The position numbers and the translations under genes were made by a program. This document shows, piece by piece, positions 22,104 to 34,680 of a DNA stretch of 64,000 nt. The DNA is from Arthrobotrys musiformis. Lineage: Eukaryota > Ascomycota > Orbiliomycetes > Orbiliales > Orbiliaceae. The notes beneath the pieces are model-generated. The model did not search any database, was not told where the DNA came from, and saw only the letters and a program-made list of their open reading frames with translations. Every line of letters starts with the position of its first letter. Positions within the stretch are counted from its first letter, which is position 1. The stretch lies in assembly GCA_036971715.1 (NCBI GenBank), contig JAVHJL010000002.1, positions 1,396,501-1,460,500 of the forward strand. Direction: 5' to 3'.

Positions 22104-25100
22104 CACCGCAGCAGTCGCATTCGCAGGCTAGTACGCATCAAAATAGTCTCCCGCGACATATTTTGACCTCGCCGCCCGCAAACCCCATGTCGCCGGATGT
22201 GTATCAACATACAAACCCGAGCGTGGGTCCTACACCTGAGCTCCCCATTCTCTCCCATCCTTCTCTCCGACGTACGGAGAGTATGGATCAAAAGGACACG
22301 GAAGACGATTACTTCGACTCCCTGTCCTCGCTATACCCAACGCTACCAACCGATCATCTCCGATCACTCCATAAATTCGCACTCTTCCTCTGCGACGATG
22401 CGATGGCTGGGGATTCGGTTGATAAACTCGGGGAGTTTTTGAGGGCGAATAATCGGTCTTCGCAGAACTACTCGGGTTATGAGGATAACGATGAGGTTTT
22501 GAATGCGCAGGAGAAGTTGAGGAAGATTATGGATGCGAGGGTGAAGAAGTGGAATGAGTGGGTTGATGAAGAGGAGGAGGAGAGGACTAAGCAGGCTGGT
22601 GTTGGGGTTCAGAAGATCGTTAACGAGAACCCGAAGGGTAATGGATGTGAGTATATGCCGTCAATTTTGTAGTGGGGAATGGGTTGGAGCAAGTTACTAA
22701 CGGGTGGATATAGCGCTTACGGGAACTACTTATAATGACCGGGATGATACTCCTACGGATGAGGAGGCGTTGGCACGGAAAGAAGGTATGTACTTTGAGT
22801 ATCCGCCTCGTATTATTGGACAAGAGCTAATCGTGTTTCAGGGCTTGAATCTCCAGTTCACTCCAAGAAGTCAGAAGTCATCGGCCACAAGCACCTCGAA
22901 GTCGAAGAGGATGAGAAACGTCCGATCTCACCGCCAGAGAATCTCCTGTCGCCCTCCCCGACACCAACGTACATTCAAGTCGCGAAGGCGCCCAAGGCGG
23001 ATCTCGTCTTGCAAATGCCACGACCAATTGTTACTGTTCCGACTATGAAGTTGGATCCCGGCAACAGACGGCAAGATGACGAAATGTCCACCGTTGCGGA
23101 CAGCGAGATGGGTGACGCCGCAGACTTTGGATCCTACAGCCAATATGCCGTCCCCACGAACGGAAACTACAGACCAATTGATCCAAAGAACCTCGCTACA
23201 TTACTCGCAACCTTCAACCGTGGGAACGCAGCCCGAAATAGCGGCCTTGTTTCCGGCCCAACATCTCCTTCGCAGGATATCCCACCGCTCCTCCACGCAG
23301 CCTACGCAGCTCTCGAGACAGCGACGAACAGCCCGTCTCTCGAAACATACCTCAACGACGCCCGTCGCAACCTTGAGCAGAAAACCATCAACCTTGCCCG
23401 AGATGCCGAATCGGAAGCTGTATCCCGTCGTCAACTGCACCAACAGCAGACAAATATGTACTACAGCACCCGAAGGTACACACCGGATGAACTCCAAAAT
23501 GCCAACATCGAGTTCGAAAAGAGCGAAGCGAAGATCAAGCTTGACATGGAGAAGAAAGCATACCTTCTCTTTGAAAATGAGTACGTTGAGGTCTGTTACA
23601 AGGATGTTAAACGCCAGCTTGAGATTCTGGGCGGAAAGTGGTACGAAGAGGTTAGGATATGGTTGATCGGTGCCGCCGCATCTGCAAAGACTACGACGGC
23701 TTTGGATTACCATCTCATCCTCGAGTGTATCGATCTCCTCAACAAATTCTTCGAAACGATGGAGCAGCATGAACACGTTTTGCAGAATTTGGTATCGGAG
23801 AGGAATGGACGGTACCTTCACGTTTCGATCGCACCGTTGCTACAATTCGGCGATACAGTCCGCGCGCAGGATGCAGAGCGTAGATTCTGGGCGGACGAGC
23901 AAGAAAGACAATTAATCGCAAAGAAGGATGCGCTCAAACGTGCGAAGGAGCATTCCACCACCATCGAATTGGTGGTTACAGACGTAATCCGCGGTCTGAA
24001 ACGCAAGTACGAGGAAGTCGTCGATGGTATCAATAACGTCATATTCCAGTTCCCTCAGCCGGTTATTCCTGACTTATTCAGACGGTTCTTCGAGTTTGAT
24101 AAGAACAGGAATTTACCGCCGGCCCATCACTCCGAAGCAGACTTTGTGGTTCCAAAGCCGATTATTGAGTTGCTCAGGGATGGAACACAGAATATGAGTG
24201 ATCTGCTGGGATTGATGAAGTTGGCGATGGAGTTCCAGAATAAACCGCAGATTAAGATGTGTGAAGCCAAGTGTTCGTTACAAGTTGCGGAAGAACACGC
24301 GCAGACGGCGGGTGTGACGTCGCCATCTCAGACTAGCAATGCTTGTTCGGCAGGACTTGGAAAGGTGTGGCCGCCAGAGCTAAAGAGGTTGCGAGAGGAG
24401 CAGAATGCCAAGTTGGCGACCATACAGGAGGATCTGATTGATATCCTCAGACGGTTGAATGCTATGGTCTCGGCGTTGGAAAAGGATCCTAGGTTACCTA
24501 GTTCGTCGGGACAACAGCATTCTAGTCAGCATTCGAGTCAACATGGAGGTCAACATTACGCACCTGTACCCCCACAGCCGCAGCCGCAGCCTCAAGTTCA
24601 ACAGCAACAATCTTCGCATGGACACCATCATTCTCAGAGCTGGCAGGGTCCTGCCGAGTTGGAGGCTTCTAGCCATCAAAGTGGGAATGGGATGTATAAT
24701 GAGAATAGATGGAGTGCTGGATCGTTGTCTGGACTTGGAGGGTTGACGGGACACCAAATAGGCCATGGAGGACATGGATTGCACGCATCACAATCGCATC
24801 AGCAGCAACAACCGCAGCAACAGCAGCCGGGGTTGTTACATCATCAGTCGCAGATGCACAGTCAACATGTGGCGCAGCAGCAACAGCAGGGACTCGGTGG
24901 GCATCACGGAGGGTTAGGCGGGCTCCCTGGTGGATTACATTCGTTGATTCAGCAGCAGGGTGGACACCTAGGGGGTCAGGGGTTGGGAAGTGGGTATTTG
25001 CAGCAACAGCAGCAGACGCAACAGAGGGGGTCGCAGATGGGAGGACATATGGGAGGTCATCAGGGAGTTCATCAAGGTGGCCAACAGGGCGGACAGCAGG

Positions 25101-25376
25101 GTGGACAGCAACCGGGGAATGTACCGGCGTTGAGGACTATGCTTGGAAACTTGAGGGCGGTAGGTTACCGATATTAATTTTAAAATTCTTTTTTTCCTTG
25201 AGAGGGTTTGAGTACTGATGGCTTTTTGTTTTCATTAGGGAGGACATAATTATGGACTTTCGCAGGGTTCCTCGAGTGGTGGAGGCGGTAGTGGAGGAGT
25301 TGGGGGAGGCGGTGGAGGGTATGGTGGATACTCTGGTGGTCAGGGAATATGGCACGGAAGCGGCAACGGGCAGTAA
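19001..25376 (+). CDS. 2057-aa glutamine-rich protein with central helical domain
   Basis: Exons 19001-22646, 22714-22785, 22842-25159 and 25239-25376 (introns 67, 56 and 79 nt; phases agree). The start is the ATG of MAQTSSSSYSFF. Residues 1-1110 are disordered and rich in Q, S, P and H, with a near-uninterrupted polyQ run (DNA 20181-20222), a second Q run near DNA 22074-22105 and His runs. A conserved-looking acidic/helical patch follows (EDDYFDSLSSLYPTLPTDHLRSLHKFALFL, cut here as motif around residue 1110-1140). Residues about 1350-1650 are strongly helical and charged, probably coiled coil (LNDARRNLEQ, KSEAKIKLDMEKKAYLLF, RNGRYLHVSIAPLLQFGD). The tail (about 1795-2057) is Q/H/G-rich and ends in a Gly-rich segment. 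I do not recognise the family. The composition suits a condensate-forming transcriptional, RNA-binding or septal scaffold protein (inference). Confidence 0.85.
20181..20222 (+). repeat. CAG/CAA polyglutamine tract
   Basis: About 14 consecutive Gln codons, mostly CAG with interspersed CAA, in exon 1 of the Q-rich gene. A similar run is at about 22074-22105. Interruptions by CAA reduce slippage, but length polymorphism between strains is likely. Confidence 0.85.
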
Positions 25377-27852
25377 CATATTGTGATTTGTCTCTAGTAG
25401 CTACTAGTGCGATCGAGTCTTTACACTGTTAGGGGTTATTTGTTAGGGGGTGTCGTTTGGGTGTGTCATTTTTTGTGCAGAGGATGCAAGATACCAGATC
25501 GTTTTTGTTGAAATATTTTTTGGATGTTGATAGTTTATTTTTATTTCAGTCTTGATTTACTCTGGTATATCTTTTTCTTCATTTGCAATTTATTTACTAC
25601 AATTTTTTTCCTTTTCATTCTGAAGTTCCTATATAGCACTGATCTCGGTCCTTGATGGATTTTCTTAATATTTCTTGGAACTAGCCCTTTTTTTGTGCTT
25701 TGGAATTAGTCTATTTTAGTATATAGACAGTTATGAAATCGCACCACGGTCCATGTCTTCTAGCTTTAAAGCTAGGTTTGGTATCGATATCGGCTGCGTT
25801 CCCGCGAAGAAAGCCGGGCCCTTCCGGAATTCCAGGAAGTGAACATGCTGCTGACGTTATGTAATCAGTCTTCGCGGTTGCTGAGTTATCATCTTAAGTG
25901 CATCTTTTAAGACATTCTAGTCCTGTAACCAGAAATTTAAAACCAACGACATATTTCTATAAAAATGCCTTTTGCAACCGGAAACCGTAATTTTTATTTG
26001 GCAGATGCATAATTACATAATCTAAAGGTCAACCTGCAAGACTTTGCTTCAGGAGTGCCCAGCCTTGAGGCACCCTGCAGAGCGAGCTGTAAAGTTGTAA
26101 AATCTATTGATCTAAGCATTAAGTCCCTCCTTCCGTTTTTTACCCTCTCTTTTTATTAAAAATCTAGTAAATAACTTGGGTACTTACCTATTAATTACCA
26201 GTGCTACGTAGATATCGGACCATGGGTCGAAAGGATTACCAAGTTCTATTGGATGGGGTCGGACCGGATACTCAATTTCTGCAGCCTAGCTCGTCTTTGG
26301 AAGGATGATATGATAGTTGCACAACATCTGACGATATTCGATGAGGCGGTGTGACCAAACTTTTTGCTGGCACGGGAAGACGGGTACCCTGGAGATCGTG
26401 TGATCCTTGTTTTTTCCTCCCCTCCCGTATTCGTTCACCGTATGAATAATTATGTAGGTTTATGTATGCTGGTGATGGTGCTATCTGCAGATATATGTGG
26501 TGTGTCTATGCCCCACGGTCGATTTGTAACGTTGGCAAACGCCGAGTTCAAGCATGTCGGATGTTAAAGCAACGGACCGAGAGCCGATGTGCGAGAAATA
26601 TTTTTAAAAGTATTGTCTTGTGAGATGCTTGGAAGGGTTGGCGGAGGGGTTTTATATAGCTGTGATTAGAAATCGAAAAGCCCGGTGGGGAATTCGTGCA
26701 TGATATAATATATAATATTTGTAGATATGGGCTTTGGCGCATGGCTGTAATATGTAGAGCCTCATCATAGTAGTCTACTAAACTCCGAATGCAAATTCTG
26801 AATCTAAATCGATCTCTTAGGGCTCACCGGCTCAGATAGATCGCAAAAGATCCGAAGCTCCGACTGCCCGTCCTTCAAGCTTAAATGAAAGGGGGGTGGG
26901 AAGTGATATAAGCTTTTCCTTCGCCCACCTTGGCCCAACGGCCTGGTTGGAAGAAGATGCGCTGCAAGGTCGCGGTCGCCACAGACAGGGTCACTCTCGT
27001 ATGAAATTAGATCACCTAAGCATTGGCATCGATGGGAAGACCATACTCTTGGGCCCATGTGTGCCAATTTCTTCCCCCAATCGATGCAGTTTGTCCCCAA
27101 AACTTTTAATTTTTTCATTTTGTTAGGGAAGGGGATACATCCGAGAGCATCGGTGGACGGAGGTTGTGCCTGGCCGGAACTTTGAAGATCCGGTGAACAC
27201 TACCAAATAGAGTACTGACCGCGCCAGAATAGGCAAAACACCCAAATTAGTTTTATATAATCATGCTTTATATGGGTAGGGGCTTGATACACGATAGTGG
27301 GGCCTGCAATGTCCATGGCGCGACTACTGGTGATAATTCACTGTTGGAGTACAATTTTATACGGGATTGCCCACACTTTGGTGGAGTTTGCGGATTTTAA
27401 ATTATTTATTTTTTTTCGGGGGGAAGAAGCATGAAGGAGGGTATATAGAGTATATAATTCGGGGAGGCTTCCCGAAGAGCGTCTTTTTCTATTCTTGATT
27501 TCGATATTGTCTTTTACCCTCAGCGATAGATACCTCCTTACTTTTAAGCAAACTCAAGACTTGAATGTTTAGATCTAGGGCATATCATTTTCGTCATTCC
27601 TACTTTTAATTGTTGTACTAAAAGTGAGTTTTTTTTTGGTTCGAGATTCAACTGTGGTTTTATTTTCCTGCGATATCCCAAGGCCCTTCGAATCGTACAT
27701 TGTGCTCCCTTGGATTCGTACGAGAAGATGGCCATCCCTGCCCCTTTGAAGTTTCCCAACACTGACAACCCAAAGTCTGTATAGACGGTCTTTTTAAAAG
27801 TAGTTGAAGGACAAATACATATAATATAATAAGGGGGAGCTACACATTCACC
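25377..27852. other. Intergenic stretch between Q-rich gene and MFS gene
   Basis: About 2.5 kb with no supportable gene. The first part is T-rich 3'UTR-like sequence (25500-25700). The last 300 bases form the MFS promoter/leader. The short frames here have no family features. Confidence 0.5.
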
Positions 27853-29756
27853 ATGGAGCCCCTACCAGAACTCGATCGGGTTGTGTCCCATATGTCCACC
27901 CGGAGTCAAAAAAATCACAAAGAAACAGCCACGGAGAAGTCATTAGAGGCCGAGAACCGAAAGCTGGAGGATGCAGAAACACGACTGGTCGATGAGGATA
28001 CTCAGAACCTTACACGGAGTCAGAGCCGAACGAATAGGGCGACAGATCTGGAAAAGAATGAACAGGATATCCCTGGAAGTTCGATGTCAAATGCAGACAC
28101 TCTTTCGGAAAACGATCCATATGTCGTCAACTGGCATGGTAAAGATGACCCTGAAAGTCCGATGAACTGGCCAATGAGCAGGAAGTGGAAGAATATGGGT
28201 GTCATCTCCTTTATTACTTTGATTACCCCGCTTGCTTCGTCCATGTTTGCGCCAGCGATTCCGGAGGTTATGATGGATTTCCGTAATAGAAGCACAACAT
28301 TAAGTTCCTTTATTGTGTCTGTCTACTTGCTCGGATTCGCGGTCGGTCCTATCATTATTGCGCCCTTGTCAGAATTATACGGGAGAAGATGGGTGTATAT
28401 CGCCTGCAACTACCTTTTCACGGCTTTCACAATCGCCTGTGGACGGTCGACATCGATTGGCATGCTTATCGCTTTCCGTCTCTTGGCTGGAGCTGCTGGT
28501 TGCGCACCACTCACCCTAGGTGGTGGATCGATCGCAGATATGATCCCCTTCGAACAGCGTGGAAAATTCATGGCGATTTACGGTATGGGTCCGCTCATGG
28601 GCCCCATCATCGGTCCTATTGCTGGCGGTTACCTGGGCGCTGATGCTGGTTGGCGATGGATCTTCTACGTCCTCGCTATCGCCCTTGGAGTCGTCTCGAT
28701 CATTTCTACATTTGTCTTGGACGAGACCCATCACCCGACATTATTGAGGCACAAGGCGAGGAGATTGAACCAGGAGAACAATACCGACAAGTACAAGTCC
28801 GTGTTCCACAGCGACCTACCAACGAAGGAAGTCTTCACCCGGGCTATCTGGCGCCCTCTCAAGATGTTGGTATTCTCGCCAATCATCTTGCTGCTCTCGC
28901 TATACATGTCCGTTGTTTATGGATACCTCTACCTATTGTTCACCACATTCTATATCGTCTTCCAGGGTTTCTATGGATTCTCCACTGGGTCCGTCGGCTT
29001 GTCGTATTTGGGCATTGGTGTTGGTTCGTTCTTGGGATTGATCATTTTCGGCATCTTGAATGACAGAGTATATGTCAGCCTCAGGGAGAAGAACGGTGGC
29101 GACAGTAAGTTTTACGAGTTCCTTCTTTAAGATTCTAGCATTATCCAGAGACTTTGCTAACATCCGATTTGTGTAGAACCGGAATATCGTCTTCCTATGC
29201 TTACATACTCCTCCTGGCTTATTCCGGTTGGAATGTTCATGTGGGTCTCACATAAGTCACCATGCATTATGCCTACTTGACATGCGGTTCTGACAGTTAT
29301 ATTTTTCTTTTCTATAGGTACGGCTGGACTGCGGAGAAGCATGTTCACTGGATCGCGCCGATTATTGGTACCAGCTTTATCGGTCTCGGAATGTTGGCGG
29401 CCTTCATGCCAATTCAAAGTTATCTCGTCGATGCGTTCTCGTTCTACGCTGCCAGCGCCATTGGTGCTAATACCATTTTGAGATCTACCCTTGGTGCATT
29501 GCTGCCCTTGGCAGGTGTTCCTATGTACGATGCTCTGGGCGTCGGACCAGGAAACAGTTTGTTGGGCGGTATTGCGATTTTGATGATACCAATTCCATTC
29601 CTTTTCCAAAAGTGAGTCTCCAAAAGCCACCCGGTCTCGTAGCCACCCTCATGTGTGGCAAGTTCGACCGACGTTGAACATTTTGACTAATCAATTGGGT
29701 TTGTTTCTAGATACGGCGAGAGGATCCGCGAGAAATACAAGGTCAACTTTGATTAA
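27853..29756 (+). CDS. MFS transporter, DHA1 drug:H+ antiporter type
   Basis: Exons 27853-29104, 29177-29240, 29318-29611 and 29711-29756, giving 551 aa. A 95-residue charged cytosolic N-terminus leads to the DDPESPMNWP motif (the NPxNWP signature of fungal DHA1 exporters). Twelve hydrophobic segments follow in the usual order. Motif A is present as SELYGRRWVY between helices 2 and 3. The antiporter-type Gly/Pro-rich region is MGPLMGPIIGPIAGGYLG in helix 5. The last exon ends REKYKVNFD. Family knowledge: these plasma-membrane transporters export toxic compounds, polyamines or secondary metabolites using the proton gradient. No biosynthetic cluster is adjacent, so the substrate is unknown. The small third and fourth introns fall between helix-coding segments. 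The ATG at 27853 (CACCATGG) is the first in frame and in good context. Confidence 0.93.
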
Positions 29757-30638
29757 TTATATCAGAAGCATTATTGGTTTTGCATTTTGCATTTCTCTAC
29801 TCTCTCTTTTTTCATTCGTTCGCACGAATAACGGCCGACAAGAACTCTAAAAGATAATATTATTTGACTATTAATACCCCCTTTCGTCTGTATATATGCA
29901 TTTGATATCCTGTATTCGTGGTCTCTTTTTTCTCCACCCTAGTTGCATTGCATTGCATATACTTCGGTTGTCTGTTTCTCTCTTATCATTCATTCATAGA
30001 ATCATGGAGGCTAAAGGATTCTGATGTGGAGTTCTTTGTGCTACATGTTGCATTTTGGCTCAGGCTTCCTTCCTGCATTTGCATTTACGTCTCTTACAAT
30101 GGGTTACCGACGCCGGTAGATACATATACCATCACTATTATACTCTATCATTCGGCTTTCATTACTTCCTCCTCTCCCGTGCTCTGTCGTCCTACCTATG
30201 TGATATTTAGGACTGCGACTTTTATCGAGAAACGTTCAATGGACACGTTGGAGCTCATGGAGTTAGGCGTTTCCATTCTCAAAATGACACACGCCTGCCA
30301 CGAGTTATACGTGGATCCCACGTGGGATCGACAAGTATCGTCGGCTTCGACTAAGACATGCCCGGAACGATATGATAAGTCAAATATTTCAGCTGTCAAT
30401 GCGACAGCACGGTGCCAACCGGCCGTGTGCCTTGAATGCATAAGGCCTACGTTAATGTTAACCAGTCGAAGTCGTGTTCGCCGGTCATGTCATATATTCT
30501 TCATTTCACTTCGCTCGGACTTCAACGTCTCTGCGTACTCGTACATGCTTGATTAAGTATACATACGTTGATATACCCAAAGACCCACCAATCCGATATC
30601 GCGACAAGCCTTTACCGATCCTTAGCTTAGCTGCAATA
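29757..30638. promoter_or_regulatory. Intergenic region with palindromic E-box upstream of the secreted protein gene
   Basis: It holds the 3'UTR of the MFS gene and the promoter of the gene at 30639. A perfect 16-bp palindrome, GATCCCACGTGGGATC, lies at 30314-30329 with a CACGTG core. A 212-codon frame covering part of this region has no family features and is probably chance. Confidence 0.5.
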
Positions 30639-31538
30639 ATGAGGCTCTTGCAGGTCTCTGCGCTGGCGCTGGGGCTCGCTTCCCTCTGTTCATTCGCCCA
30701 CGAGGCGCCCGACAGGGATTCCCCGGACCGGAAAAGGGACCAGTCCGTGGATGACTACTATGCTACTTCATGGACCCAAACTGTTACTCGTGGAGGGTCC
30801 GTCATGGTTATTGTTCACCCACATGCCGAGAATCACCCGCACGATATCGATCAAGATGGTGTGGCCAGGGCGTCCAGTGTGTCGCCACAGCCCTGCCCTG
30901 TTTCTACTACTTCTACGGCTTCTATGACTTCTGGACAATCGATTGATGCTCCTGCAGGTTCAGCCTCATCCTCGCCTGCCCCCACCCCTCCTCTTACTAT
31001 TCCGCCTCCTCTGCCTTCCGTACCAACTACCTTCGAAACAACTAGTTCGCCATTGGGACAGCCTGCAGCGCTTTCGCCAATGGAGACAACTACACCGTAC
31101 TTTCCAACTGGATATCCTAAGGGACCTCTTGACTCTTCACAAACTCAAAAATGTACAGGAGGCACGTACGATCTCTGCGTCGCCAGTTACGATTGCAGTA
31201 GACAGCCATATGATGCTGTAAACGAATGTCACTGCAGGAACAACGTTAGGGAGGGTTGCTGGTATACTTGTGGAGGATACCAGGCGCCCGAACCGGAGGT
31301 CTGCCCATTGGTTCCTGTTGCAACCAGACCGCCTAATTTACCGGGGCCGGAGGAAGGGGTGTCGCCTTCGACTTCTACTGCTGCCACTTCGACTTCCACG
31401 AGGCGTCCGGAAACCGGAAATCAACTTTATGACTTCTCGCTTCTGAAACGTGTGAGGCTAAGCAACCCCAGAACTCGGTCGCGTAGGCGAAGATTCTCAC
31501 AGGCGTACAGGGCGATGATGCGAGGGGCTGCTGCTTAG
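30639..31538 (+). CDS. Secreted Ser/Thr/Pro-rich protein with Cys-rich module
   Basis: Intronless, 299 aa. The start is chosen at the ATG giving a signal peptide: MRLLQVSALALGLASLCSFA, with cleavage likely before HEAP. A dibasic site (RKR) at about residue 30 could be a kexin processing site. Residues 85-170 are a Ser/Thr/Pro linker, expected to be O-mannosylated. A compact Cys-rich module follows (CTGG, LCVASYDC, CHC, GCWYTC and VCP; eight Cys in about 55 residues), then a Thr/Ser-rich stretch and a strongly basic tail (TRSRRRRF). There is no GPI signal. The family is not recognised. The design fits a cell-wall or secreted effector-like protein (inference). Confidence 0.8.
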   Translation: MRLLQVSALALGLASLCSFAHEAPDRDSPDRKRDQSVDDYYATSWTQTVTRGGSVMVIVHPHAENHPHDIDQDGVARASSVSPQPCPVSTTSTASMTSGQSIDAPAGSASSSPAPTPPLTIPPPLPSVPTTFETTSSPLGQPAALSPMETTTPYFPTGYPKGPLDSSQTQKCTGGTYDLCVASYDCSRQPYDAVNECHCRNNVREGCWYTCGGYQAPEPEVCPLVPVATRPPNLPGPEEGVSPSTSTAATSTSTRRPETGNQLYDFSLLKRVRLSNPRTRSRRRRFSQAYRAMMRGAAA

Positions 31539-33230
31539 CAAGTTTGGGGGTGTCTAACACGTGATTGGAGGTTAATTAGCTATACATACACAGTGGTAGA
31601 TTGTGCGTTGGATTTTGTGTATTCCTGTTCTACTGATTGGGTGCATCGTTGGAGGTTTAATTAATTCACATGCAATGTTACGGGGTGGGGGGATTGGTTA
31701 CTGACTAGTAGTATATATACTATGGTGTACTACTTACTCCTAGGGCGCTTAGGTCCGCCAGGCCTGCTCGAGCATGCTCTTGCATTATCTTAAGGTTTCG
31801 ATTATGAAGATTAGACAGGGCAAATGGAAATTAAACCTCTTAGATATCAATGTTTCCTATAGTTAGAGAGAACGGATAGAAGCAGAGCTAATTACGTTAA
31901 TGAAAGAAGTAAACGGTGCTACATCGAGAAGGGTCCTTGATCCATGCTTTATATGCAGGCGCTGTGTGGTCTCGTGTGGTAGATATTGCGTTGTGTGGAT
32001 TGACGACTGCAGGTCAACATTAGCTTGTCATGCAAGTGCGGCAGGGAAGTTGACCTTGTGAGATATTTTGGCCCCGCATCTGGGCTTTCTGCAGCCGGGA
32101 ATGGAATGATGGCATTGGTACAGCAGTCCCGCCAGCTGTCCATGCACCCCCCAATTTTTTTTTTTCCTTTCTGCCTTCGATTGATCATTCGTTTTTCGTT
32201 TTTTATTTTTCCGCTCAAAGTTCTTGTGCATTTGCATAGCATGAGATTGGGCTTTCCCTTTTGCCTTTACAAATTTGCTTTGTATTTGCTGGCGCCATGG
32301 CAGGAAGATACCTTTTGTGACCCCCGTGACCATCTGCGTATTTTTAAAGTTCTCTTCTGTTTTTCGATTCCGTTCGAGCGCAGTAGTAGACTTTATGTAT
32401 TGTGTATGCATCATGCATCATCACGAGAGGCTAAGGAATGGGGGGGCCTCCTAGCTTGTGGGGATCATTTTATTAAGTTATCATAGACTAATAAACTAGA
32501 CTTGGACTTGCTTTTCTGGATGTTCCGAGAGCCCACGTTTGCTCATCCGCCCGGGAAGATAAATGATGAAAGGGCAGACAATGACAGATCTTGTAGTCAC
32601 CATTGATCAATCACGTTTGAGAACCAACATTCTCCGATGGTCATTGGACTCTTTTTGTTTCACTCTCTTCACACTTGCCGTTAGGATAATCACAAAATTG
32701 CCCCTCCTCCATAGATTTTGTCAGGGTTCGGTGGGTTTTTTTAGTTTTTAGTTTTTTTTTCCTCTTCCCCTCCGGTGTGATGAAACCTGCATAAGATTTA
32801 GGTATGTTTTTTTGCTTTGGTGGGTGACCACGTCAGAATTTCGGGATTTCGAACCACGAGACCGGGTCCACGGTACACTTAAATACTCGGGCTGCAGACC
32901 ACTTGGACGACAGCTTTTTCTGTTGGGGACATTAACAAACCAGAGAATTCAGTTTTTCCTTTCTCTCTTTTTCCTCGGGATACTAGAATTTGTATCTTAT
33001 TATCATCCTTTTTTTCTTCGTTATTATCATTAGCTTAAGTAGCTGTAGTTACAAGAGAAAAAAGTTATCGAATCAAAAGAATCCATATCACATTTTCCTT
33101 CTTTGCCACTGCACTTCAGCTATAGCAGTTTTGTTCCCGAAACTGTTGTTACATGTTCTATATACACGCTCCGAAGCACTACATTCACACACAACCCATC
33201 CGCAGACCACCGTTAGAACTACCACATAGA
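31539..33230. other. Intergenic stretch
   Basis: No supportable gene. T-rich runs (32155-32210, 32735-32765, 33000-33020) and a short leader with AC-rich sequence just before 33231. The frames on both strands at 32025-32486 lack family features. Confidence 0.5.
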
Positions 33231-34680
33231 ATGAGGATGTGCTGGGCAGCTTTTGCGCTCGATGCCGAAGAGAGCGGCTGGGATGATTTCGTTGCAAGGT
33301 AAGCTGGAATTATAAAGCTTTCTTTCTTTTCTTCTTCTTCTCTTTCGTTCTCTTTCTTTTGAATCCCCTTTGTGATTTGTTATCATGATCCTGGTATCTA
33401 CAGCTTGCGATATGGTTTTTTTGCTCTGTACTAGCAGAAATAAACCCCTGTTCAGCATGTCTGTATATACATTCATTACCCCGCCATATGACGACCAAAG
33501 AAAGAAAGAAAGAGGAACAAAAGAAACATGATATATGAAAACCACGTCTGCTTTATTTGTTGTAAAAAGAATAATATCCTTATATTTTTTTCTCTTTCGC
33601 AATGGCTTCCCTTACCGGGGCGGTCATTACATATATTATATCGAACACGCACACAGTCGCAAAAGCATATCTAGCTCTCCGTCGTTATCTGTCTCGAATG
33701 AACCTATCAATACGACGACCACCACTACTGCCAGTCCAGTAGTCTCCGCTACACAATCGCCGACGACCCCGACGTCCACATCGATACCCGGAGCTGAGTC
33801 TCACTTATGGACCAGCTCAACGACGACCTTTGAACCGATTACAGAATGGCAGAAAGATGTCGGCGCTACGTTCCCATCTGAGCCCGTTATTCTCAATGTC
33901 GATGACGATGTGGATATGGTGATGGATATGGACGTTGATATCGATGTGTCGCATCAGATGTCCATGACTGCTGCATCGGCTGATATTATGATGTCCACGT
34001 TGACTACCACTACTACCACCACTACCACTACTGTTGTTTCTCCATCTGAGCAACAAGAGTGGAGGAATACTATTGATGCGCAGGTTGAGGAAGGAAGGAA
34101 GCAGTTGGAGATGACAACGATCCAGATCGAACGGATAGAGGAGGTTATCAAGCCTGCTAAACGGTATATTCCGACTAAGATCACTGCGTACTTTCCTAGT
34201 TCTCCTGCGTTGAGTATTCCTGTGCACCTACGGCCTAGTTCGGCGGATATTATCGTTTCTACTTCTAAGAGTAGGAGGAATAGTCTGAAGCAGCTCGAGG
34301 CCGGGGAGATAAATGAAGAGGAAGAGGAGAGGAAGCAGAGAGAGTTGTTGGAGGAGTTGGCGAGGAGTTTGAGTTCGGTGAGTATTAGGACGACGAGGTC
34401 GACGAGGACGCAGACCAGTACTCAAGTTGTGAAGGGGAAGCCTCCACCAATTGGTATTGGGATGATGATGGGGTTTAAGACTGTTAAGAGCGAGAGTGCG
34501 AGTACTTCGCCGAGATTGAAGTCAAGGGAGGTGGACTTCAGTATGGCACCGACCAAAATTACTAAGAGGGGAGTGATTACTGGTGCTAGAGGGGGTGCCG
34601 CCGCCGGGAAGGGAAGAGGGGCGGTTATGAAGAGAAGGAACTCGGGAGGTAGTTACCGTGGGGAGACTATCAGTTTGTAG
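33231..34680 (+). CDS. Ser/Thr-rich protein with acidic and coiled-coil segments, unknown function
   Basis: The preferred model joins a small exon 33231-33298 (MRMCWAAFALDAEESGWDDF...) through donor AAGGTAAGC to a large exon starting at 33657 or 33675; both acceptors keep the frame. The product is about 360 aa. It contains a Thr-rich linker, an Asp/Met-rich repeat (DDDVDMVMDMDVDIDV), a run of about 12 Thr, a helical segment (QEWRNTIDAQVEEGRKQLE), a charged coiled coil (EINEEEEERKQRELLEEL) and a basic Gly-rich tail (GARGGAAAGKGRG). The tail could bind nucleic acid. An alternative is an unspliced start within the intron at about 33535, but that segment is T-rich and less coding-like. No family is recognised. 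Confidence 0.55.

Noticed and set aside
29918..30556. 212-codon frame between the transporter and secreted-protein genes
   Set aside because: Low-complexity translation without a family. It covers the promoter that the signal-peptide gene needs.
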